A stretch of DNA of 64,000 bases, taken from contig NZ_CP021434.1 of assembly GCF_002162355.1 (NCBI RefSeq), positions 4,456,001-4,520,000 of the forward strand, given 5' to 3'. A program made the translations under genes and the position numbers. Shown piece after piece: positions 16,209-25,324 of this stretch (positions are counted from its first letter, which is position 1; each line of letters opens with the position of its first letter). Source of the stretch: Tumebacillus avium. GTDB lineage: Bacteria; Bacillota; Bacilli; Tumebacillales; Tumebacillaceae. The notes under the pieces were generated by a model. The model did not search any database. It was not told the origin of the DNA and saw only the letters and a list, made by a program, of their open reading frames with translations.

Positions 16209-16451
16209 CTACTCACAATCGTACGCGTCGGTGCCAAATGCGGTCTTGTAGTAGGAACAGGCGACGCGTCCCGTCTCCGTGTTCCGCCACAGGCCGAGCA
16301 CCCACTCGTCTTCATAGCGGCCGTACGTCCGCGAATACTTCGCGCCGCATTTCAAACAGACCGCGTCCTGATGGCCCCGCTCTCCGGTCAGCGCGTCCGG
16401 TACTACATCGTGCCCGCACGACGGGCACTCAAACGGCTCTCTCGTATCCAT
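16209..16451 (-). CDS. Small zinc-finger-like protein of unknown function
   Basis: An 80-residue protein with CPSCGHD near the N-terminus and CLKCGAKYSRTYGRYEDEWVLG in the middle, forming a CxxC-CxxC zinc site. The C-terminal part (SYYKTAFGTDAYDCE) is not recognised. ATG 16451 follows AGAGGCG. It lies between cbiX and iscX, all leftward with short gaps, so probably one operon. Confidence 0.7.
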   Translation of the reverse strand: MDTREPFECPSCGHDVVPDALTGERGHQDAVCLKCGAKYSRTYGRYEDEWVLGLWRNTETGRVACSYYKTAFGTDAYDCE

Positions 16452-16483
16452 TGACGTTCGCCTCTTTCAAGCAGACTCTGTCT

Positions 16484-16861
16484 CTATTGTAGCATACCTG
16501 CTTCGCGAATTCTGCGCAGCACCGCCTGTCCCGTCCGCTCTGAGAAGCGCAAATAGTCACCCAGAACAAACTTCACTTGCGGATAGCGCTCTCGTGCCTC
16601 CGCCAAAAAACGCGGCAGATCTTCCGACACATGCCGGCCGGGCAACAAAAAATAGGGGATGACGACAACTTTGTCCGCCCCTTGCCTCACACACGCGGCC
16701 AGCCCTTCCGGAATCGAAGGCGACGCCCCTTCCAAAAAAGCCGGTTCGACCCCCTCATAGAGACCGCGCGCCCGGACGCCTTCCACCAGATCGAACAGCT
16801 CCTGGTTGGCAGCAAGCACCGGACTGCCGTGTGCGACAAAAAGAACTCCTGTTGTCATCAT
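16484..16861 (-). CDS. CbiX/SirB-type sirohydrochlorin chelatase-like protein
   Basis: A 125-residue single-domain CbiX-like protein. VLFVAHGSP at the N-terminus carries the conserved metal-chelating histidine. VVVIPYFLLPGRHVSEDLP has the second conserved histidine, and KFVLGDYLRFSERTGQAVLRRI closes the domain. Family members insert Fe2+ or Co2+ (or Ni2+) into sirohydrochlorin for siroheme or cobalamin. No other siroheme or cobalamin genes are in the window, so the metal is open. ATG 16861 or ATG 16858 could serve as start after GGAGGGG. Confidence 0.82.
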   Translation of the reverse strand: MMTTGVLFVAHGSPVLAANQELFDLVEGVRARGLYEGVEPAFLEGASPSIPEGLAACVRQGADKVVVIPYFLLPGRHVSEDLPRFLAEARERYPQVKFVLGDYLRFSERTGQAVLRRIREAGMLQ

Positions 16862-16881
16862 ACCCCTCCATAGATTCCCAA

Positions 16882-17433
16882 CTATTTTACTTCAGCAGAC
16901 TGTTTCATCGCTTTCACGAGGTTGACGACCGACAGGCCGATCTGCTCAAAGCGCTGCTGCGACTTCTCGTTGGTGAACTTGCCTTCTTCGGTAAAGGAAT
17001 CGGTGTAGCCGACCGAACCGAACTGCGGCACCACATACGCGTGCAGGGAGCGCAGGATGGTCAGCATCTGGTTCAACGTGTTGGTCGCCACAGCGCCGCC
17101 TGCCGATGCGACAAGACCAACCGGCTTGCCCGCAAATTGGTTGTAGCCGACAAAGTCCAGCGCGTTCTTGAAGACGCCGCTGATGCCGTTGTGGTATTCC
17201 GGCGAGCCGAGGATGAAGCCGTCCGCGTTGTTCATCAGCTCCACGAAATATTTCACGTTCTCGTCTTCGTATTTGTTCTCATCGTCCGGATCATACATCG
17301 GAAGCGGACGTTCACGCAGGTCAAAAATTTCCACTTCTGCGCCTGCAGCTACTGCTGCGTCGATTGCTACCTTTGCTGCTTTCATCGTCGTCGAGCCGGT
17401 GCGCAAGCTGCCGATCAATGCTACGATTTTCAT
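16882..17433 (-). CDS. NADPH-dependent FMN reductase family protein
   Basis: A flavodoxin-like reductase of about 183 residues. The N-terminal VALIGSLRTGSTTMKAA is the phosphate-binding loop; GSPEYHNGISGVFKNALDF and KPVGLVASAGGAVATNTLNQ are typical of the chromate/azo/FMN-reductase group. It probably reduces quinones or flavins with NAD(P)H. The start is at ATG 17433, ten bases behind AGGAGG. It is the first gene of the leftward run that continues into cbiX with a 20-base gap. Confidence 0.88.
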   Translation of the reverse strand: MKIVALIGSLRTGSTTMKAAKVAIDAAVAAGAEVEIFDLRERPLPMYDPDDENKYEDENVKYFVELMNNADGFILGSPEYHNGISGVFKNALDFVGYNQFAGKPVGLVASAGGAVATNTLNQMLTILRSLHAYVVPQFGSVGYTDSFTEEGKFTNEKSQQRFEQIGLSVVNLVKAMKQSAEVK

Positions 17434-17560
17434 TTGTGAAAAACCTCCTATGTAGTTCATCTCTAATAATACTTAATATACTCCAATGTCTGGAAACTGG
17501 CAACACTTTTTCCAAAAAATCTTCGTTTTGGGCATGCTAACAAGCAGGAGGTGAAGAACC

Positions 17561-17725
17561 ATGCGCAAAGGCTTTTTCACTGCGCTCAGCATCCTGCTGG
17601 CCGGCTCCCTGTTGGCTGGCTGCGGAGGAGGAGACGCGCAGCGCAACCCTGGCGACACCGGTTCCGGCGGCGGCGCGCGGGGCAGCGGAGGCACGTCGAG
17701 CGGAACTTCGGGCAGCTCGCACTAA
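17561..17725 (+). CDS. Small glycine/serine-rich lipoprotein
   Basis: 54 residues with a lipoprotein signal: MRKGFFTALSILLAGSLLAGC, with lipobox LAGC at 18-21. The mature part has only Gly, Ser, Thr and a few polar residues (SGGGARGSGGTSSGTSGSSH), so it is disordered. AGGAGGTG precedes the ATG at 17561. The gene sits just before sipS, which has its own ribosome site. The role is unknown; a surface-exposed tether is one option. Confidence 0.75.
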   Translation: MRKGFFTALSILLAGSLLAGCGGGDAQRNPGDTGSGGGARGSGGTSSGTSGSSH

Positions 17726-17853
17726 ACCAGCAGCTAAGATGTTAAAAATTTAGACATTTTTTGGCACCCATTCTGTAGGAATCCTCCTTCTAAATCGCGA
17801 ATAGTACGATAGTACAGAATTGAGCGAATGATCTGAAGGAGGTTCTCGTAAAA

Positions 17854-18390
17854 ATGTTCTCAAAAATCAAAAACAAATGGCTGCGCGAAGGGCTCAGCTG
17901 GACAGCCGTGCTGGTCATTGCATTTGTCATCAACATTCTGATTCGCGAGCACGTCTTCGCCATCACCAAAATTGAAGGCCAATCGATGCAGCCGACTTTG
18001 GAAAACCACGAGCGCGTGTACCTCAACCGCCTCGCTTATGACCTGGAAGACCCGCAGCGCGGCGACATCGTAGTGTTTCCGGCTCCGCATGACACCCGCG
18101 ACTATATCAAGCGCATCATCGGCCTGCCGGGCGATGTGGTGGAAATCCGTCAAGGCGTGCTGTATCTGAACAGTGAGGAGCAAAAGGAAGAATACATCGA
18201 CGCGGTCACCAATGACTTCCCGCCGACCACCGTGCCGGACGACCACGTCTTCGTGATGGGCGACAACCGCCACCCCGGCGCATCGCTCGACTCCCGCGAC
18301 CCGCGCGTCGGCTTCCTCCCGGCCGAAATTTTAAAAGGGCGCGTCGACTTTGTGCTCTACCCGTCGCCGCACTGGCTGGATGCCGAATAA
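17854..18390 (+). CDS. sipS: Type I signal peptidase
   Basis: A 178-residue membrane serine protease with one N-terminal helix (residues about 13-32). Catalytic Ser44 sits in EGQSMQPT and Lys86 in DYIKRIIGLPGD. The box VMGDNRHPGASLDSRDPRVG (134-153) completes the family pattern. It removes signal peptides from exported proteins; the two propeptides of this window would be substrates. AAGGAGG precedes the ATG at 17854. Monocistronic, with a terminator at 18407-18434. The symbol follows Bacillus usage; other Sip copies may exist elsewhere. Confidence 0.94.
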   Translation: MFSKIKNKWLREGLSWTAVLVIAFVINILIREHVFAITKIEGQSMQPTLENHERVYLNRLAYDLEDPQRGDIVVFPAPHDTRDYIKRIIGLPGDVVEIRQGVLYLNSEEQKEEYIDAVTNDFPPTTVPDDHVFVMGDNRHPGASLDSRDPRVGFLPAEILKGRVDFVLYPSPHWLDAE

Positions 18391-18406
18391 ACCAAGAATT
18401 GCGCAA

Positions 18407-18434
18407 AGAGCACCTGCTCCAGGTGCTCTTTTTT
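18407..18434 (+). terminator. Terminator of sipS
   Basis: Stem AGAGCACCT (18407-18415) with AGGTGCTCT (18421-18429), then TTTTT. Confidence 0.9.
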
Positions 18435-18503
18435 ATGATATGATGGGGTCTGATAAAGCAAAATTAATTCGACCGTTTAACGATACAGGATGGTGAAAAT
18501 AAC

Positions 18504-20312
18504 TTGCCACACCAAGAACAAAACTACCGTTTCAAAGTCAACCTGCAAGGCATGATCGAGCTTTTGTCGGGACATTTATACAGTTCCCCCCGCGTTTACA
18601 TCCGCGAACTGCTGCAAAACGGCACCGATGCGATTCGGGCGCGCGCCAAGCAGCAACCTGATTTTGCCGGCGAGATTACATTGGAAGTGTTTGCGTCCGG
18701 AGACGGCTCCCGCACGCTGATTTTTGAAGATAACGGCGTCGGGCTGACCGAAGCGGAAGTGCATCAATTTTTGGCGATCATCGGTGAGTCCTCCAAGCGC
18801 GCCGACGAGATGCGCAACACCGATTTTATTGGACGATTTGGCATTGGCCTGCTCTCCTGCTTTGTCGTCAGTGACGAGATCGTGGTGATCTCCCGTTCCG
18901 TGCACAGCGACAAAGCGGTCGAATGGCGCGGCAAGCCGGACGGCACTTATACGATCCGCCTGTTGGACGGCGAATTTACGCCGGGCACGCGCATCTATCT
19001 GCGCAGCAAACTCGGCTACGAAGAATATTTTGAGCTCGCCACCGTCAAGGACCTCTGTCGCCACTACGGCGCCTTGCTCCCCTACCCGGTCACCGTCTCG
19101 GACGGCAGCCGCAGCCAGACGATCAATGAAGGCAAGCCGCCGTGGCTGTTGCCGAACTGGCAGCAGACCGTCTCCCGCGACGCGATGCTCGACTACGGAC
19201 GCCGCTTTTTCGGCGAGAATTTTATCGACTTCATCCCTTTGCACTCCGAAGTCGGCGATGTGCAAGGCATCGCCTTTGTCCTGCCGCACCGCGCTTCGAT
19301 CGCAGCGAAGACGAACCACCAAGTCTATCTGAAACAGATGCTCCTGTCAGAAAATGTGGAGAACATCCTGCCGGAATGGGCCTTTTTCGTCAAATGCATC
19401 ATCAACACCAACGACCTGTTGCCAACCGCCTCGCGCGAAGAATTTTATGAAGACAGCAAGCTGGCCGCCGTGCGCGACGCGCTGGGCAACTGCCTGCGCG
19501 ACTACCTGATCTATCTCGCCGAGCACGACCTGCCCCGCCTGCACAAGCTGATCGCGATCCACTTTCTGTCGATCAAAGCATTGGCCGTGCAGGACGACCA
19601 GCTCTACCGTCTGTTCATTAAATGGCTGCCGTTCGAAACGTCGCAGGGCCGCCTGACGATGGAGCAGATTTTGGAGCACAACGCGGTGATCCGCTTTACG
19701 CCGTCCCTCGATGAGTTCCGGCAGATCTCCCGCGTTTCGGCCGCGCAGTCGATGTGCGTGATCAACGGCGGCTATGTGTTTGATGCGGAGCTGATCGAAC
19801 GTCTGAGCGACTTTTTCCCGGAGTACAGCGTGGAGCGCGTCGATCCGCTCGATATCACCGAGTCGTTTGAAGATCTGAATACTGCCGAGCAGCAACTGGT
19901 CTTCCAGTTCCTGCAGACGGCCGACGCCGCGCTGCAGTCGTTTGGCTGCAAAGCGGAGATCAAAAAGTTCCTGCCCCTCGAACTCCCTGCGCTCTATTCG
20001 ACCAGCGAGGAAGCGACGTTCCTGCGCTCGGTGGAGCGCACGCAAGAGGATGCCAATCCGCTGTTCGCTTCGGTGCTCGGGACGCTTGGCGCCGCGTTTG
20101 GCGTGCCGGCCGCGCACGGGCAGCTCTGCTTTAACTTCCACAACCCGGTCATCGCTAAACTGGTGCAATCGGGCGATCCGGCCTTGCAGCGCATGGCGGT
20201 GGAGATGATCTACGTGCAGGCGCTCTTGATGGGACACCATCCGCTCAACCACCGCGAGATGAAGCTCTTGAACAACGGCCTGTTCAACCTGATCGAACTG
20301 GGCATGAGATAA
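18504..20312 (+). CDS. Hsp90-family protein (HtpG-like)
   Basis: A 602-residue protein with a GHKL ATPase domain: YIRELLQNGTDAI (Glu35, Asn39, Asp42), DNGVGLT and GRFGIGLLSCF. The rest follows the middle domain of the short Hsp90 subgroup found next to TPR proteins. It is a probable ATP-dependent chaperone, but the C-terminal dimerisation part differs from HtpG, so clients are unknown. It starts with TTG at 18504 after AGGATGGTG. The TPR-like gene that follows after 11 bases is in the same operon and could be a co-chaperone. Confidence 0.87.
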   Translation: MPHQEQNYRFKVNLQGMIELLSGHLYSSPRVYIRELLQNGTDAIRARAKQQPDFAGEITLEVFASGDGSRTLIFEDNGVGLTEAEVHQFLAIIGESSKRADEMRNTDFIGRFGIGLLSCFVVSDEIVVISRSVHSDKAVEWRGKPDGTYTIRLLDGEFTPGTRIYLRSKLGYEEYFELATVKDLCRHYGALLPYPVTVSDGSRSQTINEGKPPWLLPNWQQTVSRDAMLDYGRRFFGENFIDFIPLHSEVGDVQGIAFVLPHRASIAAKTNHQVYLKQMLLSENVENILPEWAFFVKCIINTNDLLPTASREEFYEDSKLAAVRDALGNCLRDYLIYLAEHDLPRLHKLIAIHFLSIKALAVQDDQLYRLFIKWLPFETSQGRLTMEQILEHNAVIRFTPSLDEFRQISRVSAAQSMCVINGGYVFDAELIERLSDFFPEYSVERVDPLDITESFEDLNTAEQQLVFQFLQTADAALQSFGCKAEIKKFLPLELPALYSTSEEATFLRSVERTQEDANPLFASVLGTLGAAFGVPAAHGQLCFNFHNPVIAKLVQSGDPALQRMAVEMIYVQALLMGHHPLNHREMKLLNNGLFNLIELGMR

Positions 20313-20323
20313 GGAGTGGGACG

Positions 20324-21337
20324 ATGAACTACCAGGAACAGCTCTACATGCTGGAACATCAGGCCGACCTGCTGCCCGACGGCGATGCCAAAACCGCCCT
20401 GCTCGAACAGGCGATCCAGCTGGCCGACCGGCACAACGAGCTGATCGATTCGTTCGAACTGCGCGAAAAGCTGATCAGCGCAGCGCTTGGCGCAGGCGAC
20501 CCGCGGCGCATGCTCGTCGCTTTCTCGTGGTGCCTGAACCAAGTGGACAAGCACCCCGACACGTTCGAAGCGGACCGCATGCTCTGGCAATACAAATGGG
20601 TGGTCGGCCACATCGACACCTTCCCGCAGATCTCCCGGGCGCAGATCGACGCGATGATGGACGACCTGAAATCCCGCTACGAGGCGCAAGGGCTTTCCCT
20701 GCGCCCATACTACCGCCAACTGCACGCCCATGCGATGTTTGCCGGCGAGCAGGAGCGGGCGGATGTCTTTTACCGCCAATGGCTGTCCGCAGCGGTCGAT
20801 GATTTCTGCGACTGCATCGCCTGTGAGCGGGCACACCAAGTGGAATATCTGGTCTGGCTTGGCGAAGACGACAAAGCGCTGGCGCTGGCCGAGCCGATCT
20901 TAAACGGACAGCTCGCCTGCTCCACCGTGCCGCACAACACCTTGCACGACCTGCTCGATGCGCTGATCCGCCTCGGGCGGATCGACGAAGCGGAGGAACT
21001 GCACAAGCGCGGTTATCCGAAGATCGAAAACGAGCTGTCGTTCGTGCATGGCTTCGGCAACCACATCCGCTATCTCACCTTGACCGATCCCGACCGCGCC
21101 TTGGCTTTGTTTCACAAGCACCTGCGTCAAGCGCAGAAGACCACCGACCAGCGCAACCAGTTCCGCTTTTACCTTTCCGGCTGGTTTCTGTTCGAACGCC
21201 TGCGCCGCTCCGGGCACGAGCATGAGGAACTGCAGTGGCTGTCAGCCAAAACACGCGAGCTCGCCGACGCGTTTGACCAGCGCAATGGCAACACGCATCA
21301 CGCCGCGCTGATCGAAAAAACGCTGGCCCGGCTCTAG
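20324..21337 (+). CDS. TPR-like helical protein in the Hsp90 operon
   Basis: A 337-residue all-helical protein with repeated A/L-rich pairs (ALLEQAIQLADRHNEL, ALALAEPILNG, DALIRLGRIDEAEELHKRGY) resembling TPR or Sel1 repeats. No enzyme motif and no signal peptide. It follows the Hsp90 gene directly with ribosome site AAGGAGTGGG. By position it may help the chaperone choose clients, as TPR co-chaperones do in eukaryotes; this is inference. It converges on the regulator at 21370. Confidence 0.75.
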   Translation: MNYQEQLYMLEHQADLLPDGDAKTALLEQAIQLADRHNELIDSFELREKLISAALGAGDPRRMLVAFSWCLNQVDKHPDTFEADRMLWQYKWVVGHIDTFPQISRAQIDAMMDDLKSRYEAQGLSLRPYYRQLHAHAMFAGEQERADVFYRQWLSAAVDDFCDCIACERAHQVEYLVWLGEDDKALALAEPILNGQLACSTVPHNTLHDLLDALIRLGRIDEAEELHKRGYPKIENELSFVHGFGNHIRYLTLTDPDRALALFHKHLRQAQKTTDQRNQFRFYLSGWFLFERLRRSGHEHEELQWLSAKTRELADAFDQRNGNTHHAALIEKTLARL

Positions 21338-21351
21338 AAACATCAACGTAT

Positions 21352-21389
21352 ACAAAAAACCCTCGACACTCACCGGTCGAGGGTTTTTT
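21352..21389. terminator. Bidirectional terminator overlapping the regulator 3' end
   Basis: Stem CCCTCGAC (21360-21367) with GTCGAGGG (21376-21383) and A/T-runs on both sides; it overlaps the last codons of the 21370 gene. Confidence 0.85.
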
Positions 21390-22650
21390 CTGCAAGCAGC
21401 TCATCGGCCCGCTCCGCCCAGAGGCTGGCTTGGCGGTAGTCTTCCTGCCCTTTGTAAAATTCGGTCAGCAGCCGATAGACGGCCAAGAGCTCTTCTTTCG
21501 TCCCCTGCAGCAGTTCCATCGCCTGCTCCGCCGCCGCCAGCGCGTCTCCAAAACGATCGGCCTCCCGATACAGCCCGGCCAATGCCAAACAGATCCGTCC
21601 CCGCTCAATCCGGCATTCGCACGGCACCTTCAGCCCAGCCTGCAGCATGGCGACTCCCTGCTCCCTATCGCCCATCTGGCGGTACACCTGCCCAAGCTCG
21701 CCGTACACCTGCACCAGCAGCTCTGTGCCGGGGACGCTGTCCGCTTCCTGCACACATTCGGTCAGCAGCGACACCGCATCTTGATACCGCCCCGTCTTGC
21801 CCAGCAGCCGCCCGCGGGCGATTCGGGTCTGCAAGGCCGGCCGACGGTCTTTGGTGCTGTGAAACAGCGTTTCGGCGGCGGAAAGACAATCTTCCGCTTC
21901 CCCGTACTGCTCCATCAGCTCCAACACCAGCCCGATGCCTTGCAGCACGTCTGCCCGCCGTTTCGTCTGTTCCGGCACTTCTTCCAACAACTGCTCCGCG
22001 CGGCGGTACACCTGCAGCGCCTCTTCGACAGCTCCCAGCGTCCGCAAGCCCCCGGCGAGGTACAGGCAGACATCGAGCGGCAGCATCGGCTCGTCTTCGG
22101 GAGCCGGGTGCCGTTCTAATTCCCGCATCGCCCGCTGCCATTCGATCACCGCCAGTTCCAGATGCCCGAGCCCTTGCGCCACTTCGCCGAGCCGCATATA
22201 GATGCGCAGCGCCGCGACCGCATCCTCCTCGCAGATCGCCAGACGCAGCGCCTTGTCATACAGCTTGCGCGCCTCTTCATAAGCCCCCAACTGCTGCTGG
22301 CAAAAGGCGGTCTGGCAGGCTAGCATCCGCTCCGGCCACGCCGGATGGGGCGCCTCCATGCACTCCTGCAACAAGGGCAGAGCTTCCGCGTAATGGCCCA
22401 GCGACAAAAACGCCTGCGCCTGCTTATAGCAAGCCAGACGTTCCTGGTCTTCATGCTTGGCCGGCATCAGTTGCTGCGGCGTCACGCGAAGTTTGGCGGC
22501 GATCCGCTTGAGCAGATCGGCGGAAGGCTGGATGCGATCCGTTTCGATCTGCGAGATCATGCTTTTCGTGACCAGCCCGTCGGCCAACTCGCGCTGCGAC
22601 AGACCGGCCGCTTTGCGCAAGGAACGGATTTTCCTGCCGAGCGTAGACAC
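21370..22650 (-). CDS. HTH-TPR regulator (RRNPP-like), no propeptide
   Basis: A 426-residue protein with XRE-type HTH at about 5-60 (LGRKIRSLRKAAGLSQRELADG, MISQIETDRIQPS) and TPR-like repeats to the end. Same layout as the regulators at 7269, 8970, 34112 and 36600, but GC-rich like the core genome, so probably long resident. It starts with GTG at 22650, two bases after the stop of the 22653 gene, hence translationally coupled. No exported peptide follows; its stop lies within a terminator hairpin. Confidence 0.84.
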   Translation of the reverse strand: MSTLGRKIRSLRKAAGLSQRELADGLVTKSMISQIETDRIQPSADLLKRIAAKLRVTPQQLMPAKHEDQERLACYKQAQAFLSLGHYAEALPLLQECMEAPHPAWPERMLACQTAFCQQQLGAYEEARKLYDKALRLAICEEDAVAALRIYMRLGEVAQGLGHLELAVIEWQRAMRELERHPAPEDEPMLPLDVCLYLAGGLRTLGAVEEALQVYRRAEQLLEEVPEQTKRRADVLQGIGLVLELMEQYGEAEDCLSAAETLFHSTKDRRPALQTRIARGRLLGKTGRYQDAVSLLTECVQEADSVPGTELLVQVYGELGQVYRQMGDREQGVAMLQAGLKVPCECRIERGRICLALAGLYREADRFGDALAAAEQAMELLQGTKEELLAVYRLLTEFYKGQEDYRQASLWAERADELLAEKTLDR

Positions 22651-22652
22651 GA

Positions 22653-22976
22653 TTAGAAAATGATGTGCGGCGTGTGACCTGCGCCCGGCATCTCCATAAA
22701 GGCGGTGGTCAGCATCACCGACAGGCGCACGCCTTCTTCCCGGCTCGGCAGGTTGAAACGCGTCTGCACTTCTTCAGCCGTCACGCCCGCCTGGAACAGC
22801 GCGGTGCCTTCATACGGCGCCGACAGAATGACCAGCTTCGAGCCCATCGCCATGCCGAGCAGATATTGCGGCGGCAGCGGAATCACGGCAAATTCCACCT
22901 GGCCTTGCTCATCCTTCATCGCAAAGTGTGTGATCTCAGCAAAACCCAGCGAACTTTTTTGAACGTCCATCTTCAC
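22653..22976 (-). CDS. Unknown protein co-transcribed with an HTH-TPR regulator
   Basis: About 107 residues with no family I recognise. It contains VEFAVIPLPPQYLLGMAMGSKLVIL and RFNLPSREEGVRLSVMLTTAF; a compact alpha-beta protein without signal peptide or membrane helix. GTG 22976 is chosen because GAGGAG lies six bases upstream; ATG 22970, 23000 or 23030 are alternatives. Its stop is two bases before the start of the regulator, so the two form one operon. Confidence 0.65.
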   Translation of the reverse strand: MKMDVQKSSLGFAEITHFAMKDEQGQVEFAVIPLPPQYLLGMAMGSKLVILSAPYEGTALFQAGVTAEEVQTRFNLPSREEGVRLSVMLTTAFMEMPGAGHTPHIIF

Positions 22977-23106
22977 AAACAGCTCCTCTTGTACCTTCAT
23001 TTGTTTATATGTATGTGCTAGTGTCTGCAAGCGTCCTTCTAGTAAACCCTGCCCATTCTTGGTACACTAAAAAGCAAAACAGCGTCAACAGGAGAAGGAG
23101 CCAAAC

Positions 23107-23349
23107 ATGGGAATCGTGATCGTTGAAGTCTGCGATGTCAACCCGGCTTCCGGACTTGATCTGGAGAGTCTGGAATCAACATATCCCGGCACGAGCGTCA
23201 TCCGCACGCCTTGCCTCAGCAACTGTTCGGAATGCGCCTTGCATCCCTACGCTTACGTCAACGGCGAGATTCACTGGGCCGATACGACAGACGAACTGTG
23301 GAACACGATCAAAACGGCGGTGGAAGCAGAACTCGCCGGATTGCTGTAA
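23107..23349 (+). CDS. DUF1450 (YuzB-like) protein
   Basis: An 80-residue protein: IVIVEVCDVN, then TPCLSNCSECALHPYAYVNGEI and DELWNTIKTAVEAEL. The CxxxCxxC cluster followed by an acidic helix is the DUF1450 pattern, thioredoxin-fold-like with unknown role. AGGAGAAGGAG precedes the ATG at 23107. Monocistronic with a terminator at 23377-23412. Confidence 0.82.
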   Translation: MGIVIVEVCDVNPASGLDLESLESTYPGTSVIRTPCLSNCSECALHPYAYVNGEIHWADTTDELWNTIKTAVEAELAGLL

Positions 23350-23376
23350 GACAAACTGCAAGACCAGCTGTTATAA

Positions 23377-23412
23377 AAATCGGGCCTGGCCGCAATCGGT
23401 CAGGCCCTTTTT
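23377..23412. terminator. Bidirectional terminator
   Basis: Stem GGGCCTG (23382-23388) with CAGGCCC (23401-23407), A-run before and T-run after; serves the DUF1450 gene and the DUF2797 gene. Confidence 0.85.
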
Positions 23413-23423
23413 GATGTGCAGCG

Positions 23424-24242
23424 TTACGCGGTCATTTCATCCGCTTCCGCAAACTCCACCTGCACCTTGTACCCGGCATGCTTCCTGATGTTCAGCACGC
23501 CGCAGTCGAGGATCAGGTATTGCCCTTTGATCCCGAGCAGTTTGCCGGTGATCAGCGGGGCTTTGTCAAAGCCGATCGACTTGATCTTCTCCAGCGTCTC
23601 GAGAATCGGGTAGGTGAACTCGTACAGCTCCTCCACGTCAAACAGGTACTGCTGGAACTCTTCCGGTACGACTTCTTTGATCTTGGCGCGCATTTCGAAC
23701 AGATCGACATCGTCGATCACGCCCTTGAGCATCTTGCGCCAGTCGGTCTTGTCGGCCACATGCTGCGCGATCGCCATCTCCAGCTCCCCGGCCATCTTGC
23801 GCGTCGGCAGCTCGGCGATCGGGATCGCCTTGATTGCGCCCTGGTCGACCCAGCGCGTCAATTCGCGATTCTTGCGGGTCAGGCCGACCTTCACGCCGGA
23901 CGACAGCGCGAGGTAGACGTAGTGCGGAATCATGCAGTGCGTCTTGGCGAACTCTTCATCGCGGCAGGTGCCTTTGTCAAAATGGCACTCGTGCGGCTTG
24001 ACGATGCACAGGTCGGTCTCGGCCAGCGTCGTCACGCACGGGTAGCAGTAGCCGCCGCCGTAAAGCTTTTTCACTTTGCGGCCGCAGGTGCAGCAGGCCA
24101 TTTCATTGAGGAACGAAAAGCGGATCTCCGACCCGATCATCTCGTTCAGCGGAATTTTATGTTCACCGATCTCCAGTGTATAGCTCACCGGGGCCTGCGG
24201 TTGATGTGTCAATGAGTTCAGAAAACCTTGGTACGTCGTCAT
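23424..24242 (-). CDS. DUF2797 protein with zinc cluster
   Basis: A 272-residue protein matching DUF2797: CCTCGRKVKKLYGGGYCYPC forms a zinc ribbon near residue 50, followed by CIVKPHECHFDKGTCRDE, a second cysteine/histidine group. The middle SGVKVGLTRKNRELTRWVDQGA resembles GIY-YIG-like folds. Function is not known to me. ATG 24242; single-gene unit. The length fits family members. Confidence 0.82.
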   Translation of the reverse strand: MTTYQGFLNSLTHQPQAPVSYTLEIGEHKIPLNEMIGSEIRFSFLNEMACCTCGRKVKKLYGGGYCYPCVTTLAETDLCIVKPHECHFDKGTCRDEEFAKTHCMIPHYVYLALSSGVKVGLTRKNRELTRWVDQGAIKAIPIAELPTRKMAGELEMAIAQHVADKTDWRKMLKGVIDDVDLFEMRAKIKEVVPEEFQQYLFDVEELYEFTYPILETLEKIKSIGFDKAPLITGKLLGIKGQYLILDCGVLNIRKHAGYKVQVEFAEADEMTA

Positions 24243-24295
24243 AACCCACTTCCTCTCCAGCCTTCTCTTTATCTCTACAAGTGTACCAAAAATAG

Positions 24296-25249
24296 TTACG
24301 AGTTTCGACCCTCAACCTTGTCCAATTTATACACGGAAAACGCCTCGATCGGGCGGAACCCCAACTTGCGGTAGTTGTCTTCGGCCGGCTTGTTGGCCCG
24401 CGTCACGCTGAGCGACACGGAATGATGCGGCCCGCGTTTGGCCCGCACCCGCCGCAGTCCTTCGCGCACGATCTCGCCGCCGTACCCTTTGCCCCGCGCT
24501 TGCGGCGATACGCCGGTATACAGAAGCACCGTGTCGCCCGCATAGCGACCGGTCGCAAAATCATGGAAGATCGCAAACCCGACATCCTGTCCGTCCGCAT
24601 TGGTCGCCAGCACCCAAAAGTCCGGGTCAAACGCGCCAAACCGCGTCTGAAACATCACAAAACTCTGTTCCGGGTAGTCGGCGCTCCACTGCATCATCGG
24701 ATCGAGCGTGCCGGTAAACGACGACTGGTAGACGTTGTAAAAACGCTCCCTGACCTCTTCCGAATAGCCTTGGAACGTCATGTCTTCCCGTGCCGGTCCC
24801 ACCTCTTCGGTCAATTTCAGGCGCATGTCCAGCCGGTCGACCCAGCGGGAAAAACCGGCCTCCAGAAACACATCGCCGATATTGCCGGAGTGGGTCGCGT
24901 AATCCACATACGTTGCTTTGGTGATCGCCGGACCGGTAAACGACCAGATCGCCCCGATCAGAGCGCGGGTCACCGCCCGCTCGTCATAGGCGGGATCAAC
25001 ATCGGGGCGGTTCAACTGCAGCTCATTTTCAAATTCCCCGTAGCGCAAAATGCCCGCAAACGTCTCGCCATCCAAGGCGATCAACGTATTCGATTCCAAC
25101 TGGTGCACAACACCCTGCTCCTGAAAGCGCGCCACATCCAGTTCGACTTGCTGGTCGAGCAAAGGACCGTCCAGTCCGCGTGATCTGTGCACCACGCGGG
25201 CGATGTTCCACACGTCGCCGCGCTCTACCAAACGAATCTGAAATTTCAT
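24296..25249 (-). CDS. GNAT family N-acetyltransferase
   Basis: About 317 residues with two GNAT-like halves. The C-terminal half carries the acetyl-CoA loop: LLYTGVSPQARGKGYGGEIVREGLRRVR (A-x-G-x-G-x-G), followed by VTRANKPAEDNYRKLGF, typical of the fold. The substrate is unknown. ATG 25249 gives MKFQIRLVERGDVWN, the usual GNAT beginning; ATG 25267 is possible but AGGTATTTTG is closer to the former. It diverges from the DNA glycosylase gene. Confidence 0.85.
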   Translation of the reverse strand: MKFQIRLVERGDVWNIARVVHRSRGLDGPLLDQQVELDVARFQEQGVVHQLESNTLIALDGETFAGILRYGEFENELQLNRPDVDPAYDERAVTRALIGAIWSFTGPAITKATYVDYATHSGNIGDVFLEAGFSRWVDRLDMRLKLTEEVGPAREDMTFQGYSEEVRERFYNVYQSSFTGTLDPMMQWSADYPEQSFVMFQTRFGAFDPDFWVLATNADGQDVGFAIFHDFATGRYAGDTVLLYTGVSPQARGKGYGGEIVREGLRRVRAKRGPHHSVSLSVTRANKPAEDNYRKLGFRPIEAFSVYKLDKVEGRNS

Positions 25250-25324
25250 CAAAATACCTCCGATCATTTGACTCTGGGCTTAAACCTACTATACAGTAAA
25301 ATTACCAAAAGGGGGAAACTCAAC

